DNA from: JAEYFP01 sp964566545
GTDB lineage: Bacteria > Bacillota > Clostridia > Lachnospirales > Lachnospiraceae
DNA: 64,000 nucleotides
Direction: 5' to 3'
NCBI GenBank assembly: GCA_964566545.1
Contig: CAZMIX010000003.1
Location: 62,001-126,000, forward strand
Each line of letters starts with the position of its first letter. The stretch's first letter is position 1. Positions 35,281-44,081 of the stretch are shown one piece after another. The notes under the pieces were generated by a model that was not told the origin of the DNA, ran no database searches, and saw nothing but the letters and a program-made list of their open reading frames with translations. Made by a program: the position numbers and the translations under genes.

Positions 35281-36856
35281 ATGTATCAAGTATTGATTGT
35301 CGATGATGAGCCGATCGTAAAAATCGCTCTAAGATCTGTGATTAACTGGAACGAGTACGGCTACTCCATCTGCGCCACGGCTTCAGATGGTCAGGAGGCG
35401 CTTGCGCTCGTTGATCAGCATGCTCCCGATCTTGTCATCACGGACTTGAAAATGCCGGTGATGGATGGCATTTCGCTCATCAGGGCGCTTAAAGAGCGGC
35501 AGTTTAGCGGCGAAATACTCGTGATCAGCAATTATGATGATTTTGAATCGGTCCGCTCCGCGCTCGTTCTCGGCGCGGCAGACTATATTTTAAAGGTGAG
35601 CATCGAGGAAGAAAACCTGACAAAGCACTTAAAAGAGATCACGGAACGCTTAGACACCCGTTCCAGCTTCACGGACTCCTCCCGTGAGCAGGAGCAGGAA
35701 AAATATGAAAGAATGCGGTTTCAGCAGCAGCTTAAGGAATTTCTTGAGGACCCACAATACACGGCCGACATGCTTTTGGAAAACAATCCTGCCTGTGCCG
35801 GGAAGCCGGATGAAAACTATACCGCCTTTTATCTGGATTTTCATGCAAAAAAGACTTCCCCGGATAAAAACATTTCCAATACACTCATTTACAACAGTCT
35901 GAAGGAAACTTTGGAGGATATTCCTTTCCCATGGCAGCGTACTGATTTTATTTCCGGCTTTCGGTGCCGCAAAATATGATTCCTCCCTGCCCACTCTGGG
36001 GCAAAAGCTCCGCTCCATTTTCGAGCTGTACCTGTCCGTCTCTCCGACCGTCATCTTTCAGGAGAACATCTGCGGCTATCAAGTCCTGAAGCAATGGTAT
36101 ACCGACTTTGTGCATATTACGACTCTGGACTTTTATAAACCATTAGGACTCATCCATGCGGACGGCTTTCAACCGATCCATTACATGAGCTTTGTTTATT
36201 ATAAAGACTTCGTGAATCTGATACAAAATAACCAGATGGCGTTATTCAAAGACAGCACCGCAAAAATCGAGGATATCATCGAAACGTGCGAAACACTCCA
36301 CGTTTATCCCGAAATCGTAAAAACCTTTTTTACGAAATCCCTGGACCTGCTGGAATACTTAAATTATTCGCCTTCTATCGAAATCCATGACTATTTACTG
36401 GATCTAAAGGAAGAAATCCAGACGTGCAAAAGCGCTCCGGAACTTTCCCGTCTCGTAACACTCGCCGCGGAGACGATTTTTTCTCCTCCCCTTTCCATCG
36501 CGCGGACGGATTTGACGCACATCAAGGCGGAGACGCAAAAAGCGATGGAATACATCAACGCGCATTATGATAAACGGATCGCTTTAAGCGCCATCGCGGA
36601 AAACGTCAATTTAAGCGCAAGCTACTTATGCCGTCTGTTTAAATCCGAGATCGGCATGAGCATCACGGGCTATCTCAATCAGGTTCGTATGGAAAAGGCC
36701 GGCTTCCTTTTGCGCACGAGCAACGTCAACGTCTACATGAAGGAAATCTCCGCCGCCGTCGGTATTGAGGATCAGTTGTATTTCAGCCGGATCTTTAAAA
36801 AATACTATGGCATGTCACCCTCGGAATACCGGATGAAGCATCATGAAAGCAGTTAA
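35281..36856 (+). pseudogene. YesN-type response regulator with AraC output, frameshifted
   Basis: The first part (35281-35979) encodes an N-terminal receiver: QVLIVDDEPIVKIALRSVI, phosphoacceptor in DLVITDLKMPVMDG, KADYILK-like GAADYILKVSIEEEN. The second part (about 35930-36856, next frame) continues the linker domain and ends in an AraC helix-turn-helix pair (LSAIAENVNLSASYLCRLFKSE; SRIFKKYYGMSPSEYRMKH). Between 35979 and the only later start, a GTG at 36110 without ribosome binding site, the second frame is open and protein-like. The two halves therefore belong to one gene of about 524 codons with a shift to the next frame near 35925-35950. It may be a real lesion or a sequencing error. 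Confidence 0.82.
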
Positions 36857-36863
36857 TCAAAAT

Positions 36864-39350
36864 CTAAATAAACAGGTTTACGTTGGATTCCTCCGCATCT
36901 CCAAGATAAGAGGCGACGCCTGCCAGCTCTACTCCGTCGATCAGCTCCTCTTTTGTAATTCCCATGATATCCATGGACATCGTGCAGGCTACGAGCTTAA
37001 TTCCGCTGTCCATCGCATGGCGCATCAATTGTTCAAGGGAATCCACATTTTTATCGTTCATGACTTTTTTCATCATGGCGGTTCCCATTCCGGCCATGTT
37101 CATTTTCGATAATTTCAGCTTCTTGCTGCCCCTTGGCATCATGATGCCGAACATCTTCTCGACAAACGGTTTTTTCACGGCGGGCGCCTCTGTTTTTCTT
37201 AACGCATTCAGCCCCCAGAACGTAAAGAACATCGTTACCGGCCTGCCCATGGCGGCCGCTCCGTTAGCAATGATGAAGGAGGCCAGCACCTTATCCAGAT
37301 CTCCGCTGAATACGATGATGGTTTTTCCCTGCGGTGTATCCACAATCTTCGTTTCTGCTTCCAGAGCACAGCTTTCTTTTCCTTTTTTAATAAATACAAG
37401 GTTTTCTTTGTTTTGCCGGTCGGTTTTTAATAACGTATTTCCCGTTCTTCTGCACCAGGAATCAATATCCGCCGCAAACCCCATATCCGTTGCCGATACC
37501 TTTAAGACTTCTCCCTCTTTCATGCCGCAAATCGCTTCATGAACCTTCATAATGGGACCCGGACACTGTAACCCGCAGCAATCGAGCACTTTGATTTCTT
37601 TATCGGACAATACCTCGGGGCTCTCTTTCTTTTCCTCCTTGATGATTCCCGAAATAGCGGCAATTTTTTTTGTATCATCATGCATCGACTTATAAAAAGA
37701 CGTCCCGCCCGAGAGCACAGCCACCCTTTCAAAGCCGTTCTGGCTCAACATTCTCGCCGCATTATAGGAGCGCACCCCGATCGTACAATATGGGATGATC
37801 AATTTTTCCCGATCCAGCTCCTCTAATCGTTTGCGAAGCTGTCCGAGCGGTATATGGTAAGAGTCCGGAATGGAAAATACCATCCGCTCCATTTCTTCCG
37901 TCACATCCAAAATCACGTAATCGTCTTTTTTCTCCGGATCGGCAAGTAACGCATCCACCTCATCCCACTCGATAAAGCTCACAAGCCCGCGCAGGATATT
38001 CTCGGCGACAAAGCCCAGCATATTCACCGGATCCTTTGCGGAAGAAAACGGAGGCGCATAAGCGAGTTCCAGCTCTGTCAGGTCATAAACAGTTCCGTTT
38101 AATTTCATCGTCGTGGCAAGCGTGTCGATCCTTTTATCCACGCCATCCTGCCCGACGATCTGACCGCCGAGGATTTTTCCCTCCTTGTCAAATAACAATT
38201 TCAAAGTTAGCGATGTTGCACCGGGATAGTATCCGGCGTGGGATTTTTGATTGATGAGCGCCGAATAATAATCCTGATTTTTCACTTTTCCCATTGCCTT
38301 TAGCTGCTTTTCGTTTAAACCCACGCTGGCAACATTCAGATCAAATACCTTTGCGACCGCAGTCCCCAGGGTTCCGTTATACTTTTTCCGGTCGCCCGCC
38401 AGGTTGTCCGCGAGAATGCGGGCCTGTTTATTTGCGGGTCCGGCAAGCGGCACCATCGTTTTATCCTTTGTTACATAATGTGTTACTTCTATTACATCTC
38501 CAACCGCATAAATATCCGGATACGAGGTCTTTAAATATTCATCGACAAGGACTCCGCCCCTCTGATTCAACGCAAGACCCGCCCGTTTTGCAAGCTCACT
38601 GTTCGGCCTGATCCCGATCGACAGAATGACCAAATCGGCTTCTATCACGGCTCCGCTCTTTAACTCGATTTTTGTAGCTCCGTCTGCCTGATGAAACTCC
38701 TTCACTCCATCTTCCAGGATCAAATGAACATGATTCCTTCTCATATTTTCATGAACCAGCTTTGCCATTTCAAGATCAACCGGCGCCATAACCTGATTCT
38801 GCATTTCGATAACCGATATCTCCAAGCCCTGCTGATGAAGGTTTTCCGCCATTTCAAGCCCGATAAAGCCGCCGCCGATTACGGCAGCACGCTTCGGCTG
38901 CTTCTCCGTAATATATGCCTTGATCCTGTCGGTATCCGGCACCGTCCACAGCGTAAAGATATGATCCGCATCAATGCCCGGAATCGGCGGTTTCACAGGC
39001 GAAGAGCCGGTAGCTAACACCAGATTGTCATAGGTTTCCTCATAAACTTCTCCTGTGGCAAGGTTTTTTACTTCGACCTTCTTCTCCTCGGGCATGATCC
39101 TTGTCACTTCGCTGGACACCCGAACATCGATGTCAAACTTATTTTTCATCGCCCTCGGCGTCTGTAACAAAAGCGCATCTCTGCTCTTGATCACATCGCC
39201 GATATAATAAGGCAGTCCGCAGTTTGCGTAAGAAATATACCCGCCTCTCTCCAACAGAACGATTTGCATCGTTTCGTCTCTTCTCCGAAGTCTTGCCGCG
39301 GTTGTGGCGCCTCCGGCAACGCCGCCGATAATCACTGTCTTTTTAGCCAT
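36864..39350 (-). CDS. CoA-disulfide-reductase-like FAD enzyme fused to rhodanese, TusA and DsrE domains
   Basis: An 828-residue four-module protein. Residues 1-450 are a pyridine-nucleotide disulfide oxidoreductase of the CoADR/NADH oxidase/NADH persulfide reductase type: VIIGGVAGGATTAARLRR, redox Cys44 in SYANCGLPYY, AVIGGGFIGLEMAENL and YAVGDVIE. Residues 460-555 are a rhodanese with Cys522 (IPYCTIGVRS). Residues 585-660 are a TusA-like domain with Cys596 in GLQCPGPIMK. Residues 675-828 are DsrE/F-like with Cys789 (KLVACTMSMDIMG). The set suggests passing of persulfide sulfur between Cys residues in one chain. It runs convergently to the regulator gene. Confidence 0.9.
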   Translation of the reverse strand: MAKKTVIIGGVAGGATTAARLRRRDETMQIVLLERGGYISYANCGLPYYIGDVIKSRDALLLQTPRAMKNKFDIDVRVSSEVTRIMPEEKKVEVKNLATGEVYEETYDNLVLATGSSPVKPPIPGIDADHIFTLWTVPDTDRIKAYITEKQPKRAAVIGGGFIGLEMAENLHQQGLEISVIEMQNQVMAPVDLEMAKLVHENMRRNHVHLILEDGVKEFHQADGATKIELKSGAVIEADLVILSIGIRPNSELAKRAGLALNQRGGVLVDEYLKTSYPDIYAVGDVIEVTHYVTKDKTMVPLAGPANKQARILADNLAGDRKKYNGTLGTAVAKVFDLNVASVGLNEKQLKAMGKVKNQDYYSALINQKSHAGYYPGATSLTLKLLFDKEGKILGGQIVGQDGVDKRIDTLATTMKLNGTVYDLTELELAYAPPFSSAKDPVNMLGFVAENILRGLVSFIEWDEVDALLADPEKKDDYVILDVTEEMERMVFSIPDSYHIPLGQLRKRLEELDREKLIIPYCTIGVRSYNAARMLSQNGFERVAVLSGGTSFYKSMHDDTKKIAAISGIIKEEKKESPEVLSDKEIKVLDCCGLQCPGPIMKVHEAICGMKEGEVLKVSATDMGFAADIDSWCRRTGNTLLKTDRQNKENLVFIKKGKESCALEAETKIVDTPQGKTIIVFSGDLDKVLASFIIANGAAAMGRPVTMFFTFWGLNALRKTEAPAVKKPFVEKMFGIMMPRGSKKLKLSKMNMAGMGTAMMKKVMNDKNVDSLEQLMRHAMDSGIKLVACTMSMDIMGITKEELIDGVELAGVASYLGDAEESNVNLFI

Positions 39351-39369
39351 AGCCGTTCCTCCCTTTTGT

Positions 39370-39401
39370 ATTGTTATTTTTATCGTTATTTTTTTAACAA
39401 T
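39370..39401. promoter_or_regulatory. Inverted repeat upstream of the FAD-rhodanese-TusA gene
   Basis: ATTGTTA and TAACAAT form a perfect 7-bp inverted repeat with an 18-base AT-rich spacer, about 20 bases upstream of the ATG at 39350. The TTGTTA half-sites resemble those used by Rex or BirA, but spacing and inner bases do not match either well. Confidence 0.3.
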
Positions 39402-39499
39402 CCATCTTATATCTTGAATTATTTTTATTCTATCATAATAACAAATACTTGTTTGTAACTATGTCACATATACTCCTGCCCCTTCAACTAAAAAAGAAG

Positions 39500-39667
39500 C
39501 ATTTTCTCATTACCGTCAGCGATACGGGAATCGGCATCCCCGACGATGAAAAAGAGAAGATTTTTAACCGCTTATACAGGAGTGAAAAATCCCGAAGCGC
39601 CAAGGGACACTTCGGGTTAGGTCTATGTATTGCTTCTGAAATCGCAGCCTTATCGCTGACAGAGTGA
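39500..39667 (+). pseudogene. Histidine kinase ATPase-domain remnant
   Basis: The frame encodes a short piece of a HATPase_c domain: HFLITVSDTGIGIPDDEKEK (G1 box), FNRLYRSEKSRS (F box) and GHFGLGLCIASEIA (G2 box). There is no sensor, no phosphoacceptor His and no N-box, and after the G2 box it runs into the tail of the convergent membrane gene. It is a truncated fragment, most likely left by rearrangement. Confidence 0.7.
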
Positions 39668-40300
39668 AAAGCCCATGAGAACGATGGCGGCATAGGCGCA
39701 ACTTTTTGGAAGCATAAGCATGCCAACCTTTGGATTAACACCGGAAAACAGCACGACCGGCATGTAGCAGACAAAACTGATCAATATCGCAAGCCACACA
39801 TAAGAAAGACCGCCTCCCTTTGTGGCGGCTCCGATTATGTAAAGAAGCATGACCAGTATTCCGAGCAAAACGAACGGTATGTTCCGGTAAATGTTCCACC
39901 CTTTCACGGGCCTACCGGTTGTCCAGCCATTTTGCAAAAACAGGCATAACAGAATGCGCACAACTATACAACCATGGACGAGAGCGTCAAGATAACGCCC
40001 CACCGCAAAGCCGTAATAACCCTTTCCAATTTCCCACAAAAGCAAATAAAACAGCGTCATTGTGATAGAGGCGATAAATTTGCCTATCCCCAAAGAAACC
40101 GCATGGTCACCATTTTTTCTATCCAACATCGCATAAATTCTCGGGATAAGATGACAAGAGTCTCCTGCTCCCAATACAAATGCCATCACCGCATATTGAA
40201 ATAACAAACTTCCCCGATCCGCATTCCGGTACAGCATTGCCGCCGTTATTAATACCACGGAAAGATAAAGCACGTTGAATGCGATTTCGACCTTCTTCAT
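39650..40300 (-). CDS. Unknown multi-pass membrane protein
   Basis: A 216-residue protein with about seven hydrophobic segments, e.g. VLYLSVVLITAAMLY, FIASITMTLFYLLLWEIG, IPFVLLGILVMLLYIIGAA and WLAILISFVCYMPVVLF. A polar loop holds GAGDSCHLIPRIYAMLDRK. I do not recognise the family. ATG at 40300 was chosen because it follows the DUF4491 gene stop by 29 bases; a start at 40363 would overlap that gene. It is probably cotranscribed with the DUF4491 gene. Confidence 0.7.
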   Translation of the reverse strand: MKKVEIAFNVLYLSVVLITAAMLYRNADRGSLLFQYAVMAFVLGAGDSCHLIPRIYAMLDRKNGDHAVSLGIGKFIASITMTLFYLLLWEIGKGYYGFAVGRYLDALVHGCIVVRILLCLFLQNGWTTGRPVKGWNIYRNIPFVLLGILVMLLYIIGAATKGGGLSYVWLAILISFVCYMPVVLFSGVNPKVGMLMLPKSCAYAAIVLMGFSLCQR

Positions 40301-40329
40301 AACTTTTTTCCCTGAGCCAGTCTGCGGCT

Positions 40330-40632
40330 TCAGGGCTTTCGCTTTGGATTCTTGGGAAACCACCCTTTTTTCACCCTTTCTTTCTGCTCTTTTAACTCAA
40401 TAATTGACCAGATAGAGGAACAGCCGAAAATACCTAATATAGAAGATATCATAATTTCCTCAATCAAACAGGAAGATGCAATTGCTATGATTCCAACAAT
40501 CAAAAACACAGGCCATATCTTATCTGTAAAATAATATTCACATTTGATAACAATCGGATGAAAAATTCCAATGATGATAAAAGCAGCGGCGCCTATTATC
40601 AATCCCGCAAAATGCATATTGTCCCTCCACAT
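40330..40632 (-). CDS. DUF4491 family small membrane protein
   Basis: A 100-residue protein with three membrane helices (GLIIGAAAFIIIGIFHPIVI; VFLIVGIIAIASSCLI; SSILGIFGCSSIWSIIEL) and the conserved tail KERVKKGWFPKNPKRKP. This matches DUF4491 proteins of gut Firmicutes and Bacteroidetes as I know them; function unknown. The start may be ATG 40632 or the ATG 15 bases later. Confidence 0.82.
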   Translation of the reverse strand: MWRDNMHFAGLIIGAAAFIIIGIFHPIVIKCEYYFTDKIWPVFLIVGIIAIASSCLIEEIMISSILGIFGCSSIWSIIELKEQKERVKKGWFPKNPKRKP

Positions 40633-40981
40633 GATAGACTTAAAATTTTACAAATTCAAAAGCATTTCTTTATTAAATTCTAACAAATCAAACCTTCTTC
40701 GTCAATCGTCTGTTTTTTTCAACAACTCCTGCCAAAATATAACTTCCTCTGCCTTTGATACAAAAAAGTCCAAAACAGAGTCCTGCTATTCCCTAAAACG
40801 CTATGATCATATCAATTATCTATGGAAAATAGTTCTAATCGTATGATATAATGTCGTCAGACATTATATCGCGCCCAAGCAAAGCGAAATGCGCAAATAT
40901 TCATGAATTACGCAGTGATTCATGATATAATAATTTCTAAAATATTAACCAGCAATCCAATAGAATCAGGAGGTCGTTTCA
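40633..40981. other. Intergenic region with a perfect palindrome
   Basis: About 350 AT-rich bases between the DUF4491 gene (minus) and the VOC gene (plus). It contains the perfect inverted repeat at 40845-40870, then a direct repeat ATTCATGA (about 40899-40906 and 40918-40925) running into TATAAT at 40926-40931, a likely -10 for the VOC gene. No gene is seen. Confidence 0.5.
40845..40870. promoter_or_regulatory. Perfect 11-bp inverted repeat with opposing -10-like boxes
   Basis: GATATAATGTC and GACATTATATC flank a 4-base centre. Each arm carries TATAAT, one reading each way. It could be an operator in a divergent promoter region. Confidence 0.55.
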
Positions 40982-41404
40982 ATGATACAAGCATTAGTAC
41001 ATATTGCTCTGGTAGTAAAAGACTACGATGAAGCTATTGATTTCTATACAAAAAAACTTCATTTCGAATTAGTGGAAGATTCTTACCAGCCGGAGCAGGA
41101 TAAAAGGTGGGTGGTCGTATCCCCTCCCAGTTCCGATGGAACTACCATTTTACTCGCAAAAGCTTCGAAACCCGAACAGGAACCATTCATTGGAAATCAA
41201 GCGGGCGGAAGGGTATTTTTATTTTTAGGTACGGATGATTTCCATAGAGATTATGAGGAAATGAAACGGCTCGGAATAGAATTTGTCAGAGAACCCAAAA
41301 TACAGGAATATGGAATTGTCGCAGTATTTAAGGATTTATACGGTAACTTATGGGACTTGGTTCAATTTAATAATGACCATCCCATGTCAAAAAGACTCAA
41401 GTGA
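40982..41404 (+). CDS. VOC superfamily (glyoxalase/dioxygenase-like) protein
   Basis: A 140-residue vicinal-oxygen-chelate domain: ALVHIALVVKDYDEAIDFYTKKLHF at the N-terminus with metal-ligand His in VHIAL, and a C-terminal GIVAVFKDLYGNLWDLVQF with a usual Asp/Glu region. Such single-domain proteins include glyoxalases, dioxygenases and antibiotic-sequestering proteins; the role is not clear. ATG at 40982 has CAGGAGG upstream. The PhzF gene follows by 51 bases and is probably cotranscribed. Confidence 0.88.
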   Translation: MIQALVHIALVVKDYDEAIDFYTKKLHFELVEDSYQPEQDKRWVVVSPPSSDGTTILLAKASKPEQEPFIGNQAGGRVFLFLGTDDFHRDYEEMKRLGIEFVREPKIQEYGIVAVFKDLYGNLWDLVQFNNDHPMSKRLK

Positions 41405-41455
41405 TTTACCATTTTTCAAATAAAACAAATTGAGCAAGTTGAAAGGAGTATCGCT

Positions 41456-42241
41456 TTGAACTATTATATTGTAGATGCGTTTACCGATGAACTTTTTAAA
41501 GGAAACCAGGCAGGTGTTTGCCTGCTCGACGAGTGGCTCGCCGATGAAACCATGCAGAACATCGCTTCAGAAAACAACCTCGCGGAAACCGCTTTTGTTG
41601 TTAAGCGCAAGGATTATTACGATTTGCGATGGTTCACACCAACAACAGAAATCGATTTATGCGGTCATGCTACGCTTGCAAGCGCTTTTGTTATTACCAG
41701 TTTCGTCGATCACTCCACCAGTAAAATTGATTTTCATACGATGAGCGGCAGCCTGTCGGTTGAGAAAAAAGCCGATCTGTTTGAAATGGATTTTCCTGCA
41801 AGGATGCCGGTACCGATTCCGGTCACGCAGCTCATGGAACAGGCAATCGGCATGCCGGTACGGGAAGCGCATTTATCCCGCGACATGCTCGTATTAGTTG
41901 ACTCCGAACAGCAAGTGAAAGATTTGCGGCCTGATCTGAGTTTAGTTTCAAAGCTGCCCGATTGTTTTGCGCTCATCGTGACGGCAAAAGGCGAACACGC
42001 AGATTTTGTTTCACGATTTTTTGCTCCTAATGCCGGTATTTCCGAAGATCCTGTCACAGGCTCTTCCCACTCTACGCTCATCCCCTTCTGGGCCAAAAAG
42101 CTGAAAAAAGAAAAAATGATCGCAAAGCAACTCTCAAAAAGAGGCGGCACGCTCTATTGTGAATATCAAAATGACAGAGTGCGCATTGCGGGCAACTCCA
42201 CCTTATATTTGCAGGGGGACATCAGGACGCCAACCTTATGA
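41456..42241 (+). CDS. PhzF-family isomerase-like protein, TTG start
   Basis: A 261-residue PhzF/YddE-fold protein: NYYIVDAFTDELFKGNQAGVCLL, the catalytic Glu44 in ENNLAETAFVVK, LRWFTPTTEIDLCGHATLASA and the C-half GISEDPVTGSSHSTLIPFWAKKL. PhzF relatives isomerise or epimerise small metabolites; no phenazine genes are present, so the substrate is unknown. The start is a TTG at 41456 with AAAGGAG seven bases upstream; no ATG fits, and NYYIVDAF is the normal family N-terminus. Confidence 0.9.
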   Translation: MNYYIVDAFTDELFKGNQAGVCLLDEWLADETMQNIASENNLAETAFVVKRKDYYDLRWFTPTTEIDLCGHATLASAFVITSFVDHSTSKIDFHTMSGSLSVEKKADLFEMDFPARMPVPIPVTQLMEQAIGMPVREAHLSRDMLVLVDSEQQVKDLRPDLSLVSKLPDCFALIVTAKGEHADFVSRFFAPNAGISEDPVTGSSHSTLIPFWAKKLKKEKMIAKQLSKRGGTLYCEYQNDRVRIAGNSTLYLQGDIRTPTL

Positions 42242-42298
42242 TTGATCGGGTCCTCTATAACGAAAGTAAGATATCCTGAATAAGTTTGCTTAGTTCAA

Positions 42299-42655
42299 CT
42301 ATTGCGCCGCAAATGGGCCAAAGGCATTGACATATCCAAATGTATTAATTATATAGAAAGGCTTTGCCGGTATTTTTTCCGACTTAATGATGTCCATCAT
42401 CAAACATGCAAACTCCTTCATAATAGGAGGCATATCCGCGCCATAGATTGGATGTGCAAGACCTATATAGGTCGATCTTTTTATGGTGTCGGTTAAATCC
42501 TCTTTTGACATCTGATCGAAATTGTCGATAGCGCGGGATACAGCCTGATGGGAAGTTGCGTTCATCATACCGTCAAACTGTTCGACGACCCATCTTGTAT
42601 TGCCTGTTCCACTAAACCTTCAGCTTACTTTGCCGGAAAGTAAAATGGCGTTCAT
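42299..42655 (-). pseudogene. Broken EFR1-family flavodoxin/ferredoxin gene
   Basis: From ATG 42655 translation reads MNAILLSGKVS and meets a TGA. A second frame then carries FSGTGNTRWVVEQFDGMMN and continues to a TAG at 42299 after YIINTFGYVNAFGPFAAQ. FSGTGNT is the FMN phosphate-binding loop of EFR1 proteins, which should be about 260 residues with two [4Fe-4S] clusters. Here only the first third of the flavodoxin domain remains, with an insertion of about 20 bases at the start and the rest lost. It follows the TetR gene, the usual partner of EFR1. Confidence 0.72.
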
Positions 42656-42670
42656 TTATCGCTCAATATT

Positions 42671-43258
42671 CTAGTCTGCTACAATCTTGTCGATTACTCC
42701 ATCCAGCATAAGACCAATCGCAAGATCCTGCTCCTCTGAGCTGCCTGTTTTCATGTTTATGAAACACCGATAGAGGGTCTGGAATATCACAGATGCAATC
42801 TTGACCTCACAAACAAAGCAAACGCCATGATCATGCAAAGATTGGGCAGCATCCATATTCTGCTGATAAAACGCCATGATCCTCTCTTTGGACACTTTTC
42901 GGGAAACAAGATCCATCGTAGCAGAATCAATCTGAGAAAGGATTGGAAACTGCGCCATTAATTCAGTCATTTTGCTAAACACTTGTTTTACACGGGTCTT
43001 ACCGGGTAAATCAGCGTTATTGTCCAAAAAATTGTCCAATTCTGTAAAAATTATCTTCTGAATACTTTGAACAATATCCAAGTACAAATATTCCTTGCTC
43101 TCATAAAAAGTATAAAATGTAGCTTTTGCAATAGTAACCGCTTCCACAAGCTCGTCAATCGTTACCTTTTTTAACCCATGAGCAACAAACAATCTTTCTC
43201 CTTCGCTTAAAAGTTTCTGTTGGATATTCTCTTTTTCCGTATCGCTAAAACGCGGCAT
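42671..43258 (-). CDS. TetR/AcrR family transcriptional regulator
   Basis: A 195-residue repressor. The N-terminal helix-turn-helix reads LLSEGERLFVAHGLKKVTID and VTIAKATFYTFYESKEYLYL; the C-terminal ligand domain is not assignable. ATG at 43258 has GAGGGAG upstream and overlaps the end of the methyltransferase gene by 14 bases, so the two are translationally coupled. A half-site array upstream of the methyltransferase gene is a candidate operator (44082-44106). It probably controlled the now broken EFR1 gene as well. Confidence 0.88.
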   Translation of the reverse strand: MPRFSDTEKENIQQKLLSEGERLFVAHGLKKVTIDELVEAVTIAKATFYTFYESKEYLYLDIVQSIQKIIFTELDNFLDNNADLPGKTRVKQVFSKMTELMAQFPILSQIDSATMDLVSRKVSKERIMAFYQQNMDAAQSLHDHGVCFVCEVKIASVIFQTLYRCFINMKTGSSEEQDLAIGLMLDGVIDKIVAD

Positions 43259-44051
43259 ATGTTTCTCCCTCGCCTTCAAAATAAATATGCAGAATTTGAC
43301 TTCGGTTTCTTGTGCCCGGTAAAACATTCATCAAGCGGAAAAACAGGGATTGCCGCTCTTTCAGCAAATCGCCCGTACTAAACGATTGTAAGAGCCGAAT
43401 ATGAGGACTTAAATTCTCAATTTCTTTTGCTTTATCAAGTCCCCATTGAAAACTGCTGCTGATACCCTTACCTACGAAATAGCTATGAACTACATCGAAA
43501 AACATATGCGCACCCTGAAAATGACTGGCAAGCATATGAAAAATCTGCTCAATATCCTGTATCGGAAAATACATGAACAGTCCTTCAGCAATTATAACCA
43601 TATTGCCGCGATCCAATTTACCGAACTCCTCTATCCAATCGCTATCCAATACTGAACCGGCAATAAAGTGGACACGATCATTTTCCATAAAAAATTTCTT
43701 TCGTAAAGCGATAACATCCGGTAAGTCCAGTTCATAACACCGCAAACGTCCGTTATCAATCCGGCTGATGCGCGTATCCAGTCCGGCGCCTATATTAAGG
43801 ATTGTTAAATCCGGATTTCTCAACAGCATTTTCCCGATTTCATCGTCAATCACTTTTGTTCGCGCCAAAATACCAAGTGTGGCAATTTCGCCGCCATCGA
43901 TAATAATCTCTCCAATATCAATCTGTGAAAGAATTTCAGCCGCTTTACTATCCAGAATAACGGGCTTTTCCCGCCGCATCTCATCCGCCCGCGCTGTTAA
44001 CGGAATCAGAAGTGTTTTAGATATCGATGACTGCTTTTCTTCTACTTTCAT
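43245..44051 (-). CDS. Class I SAM-dependent O-methyltransferase (LCMT/TcmP type)
   Basis: A 268-residue methyltransferase of the leucine-carboxyl-methyltransferase/TcmP family. SAM-binding motif I is ILNIGAGLDTRI; later CYELDLPDVIALRKKFF and MVIIAEGLFMYFP are family signatures. Substrates of bacterial members are mostly unknown small molecules. ATG at 44051 has AAAGGGG upstream; an upstream in-frame start lacks one. It is first in a minus unit with TetR and the EFR1 remnant. Confidence 0.85.
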   Translation of the reverse strand: MKVEEKQSSISKTLLIPLTARADEMRREKPVILDSKAAEILSQIDIGEIIIDGGEIATLGILARTKVIDDEIGKMLLRNPDLTILNIGAGLDTRISRIDNGRLRCYELDLPDVIALRKKFFMENDRVHFIAGSVLDSDWIEEFGKLDRGNMVIIAEGLFMYFPIQDIEQIFHMLASHFQGAHMFFDVVHSYFVGKGISSSFQWGLDKAKEIENLSPHIRLLQSFSTGDLLKERQSLFFRLMNVLPGTRNRSQILHIYFEGEGETYAAF

Positions 44052-44081
44052 ATATGTTTTCCCCTTTTGTTGCAAACCAAA

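Noticed and set aside
35281..36856. Programmed +1 frameshift in the response regulator
   Set aside because: No slippery heptamer or strong downstream structure was seen at the junction; a mutation or sequencing error is simpler.
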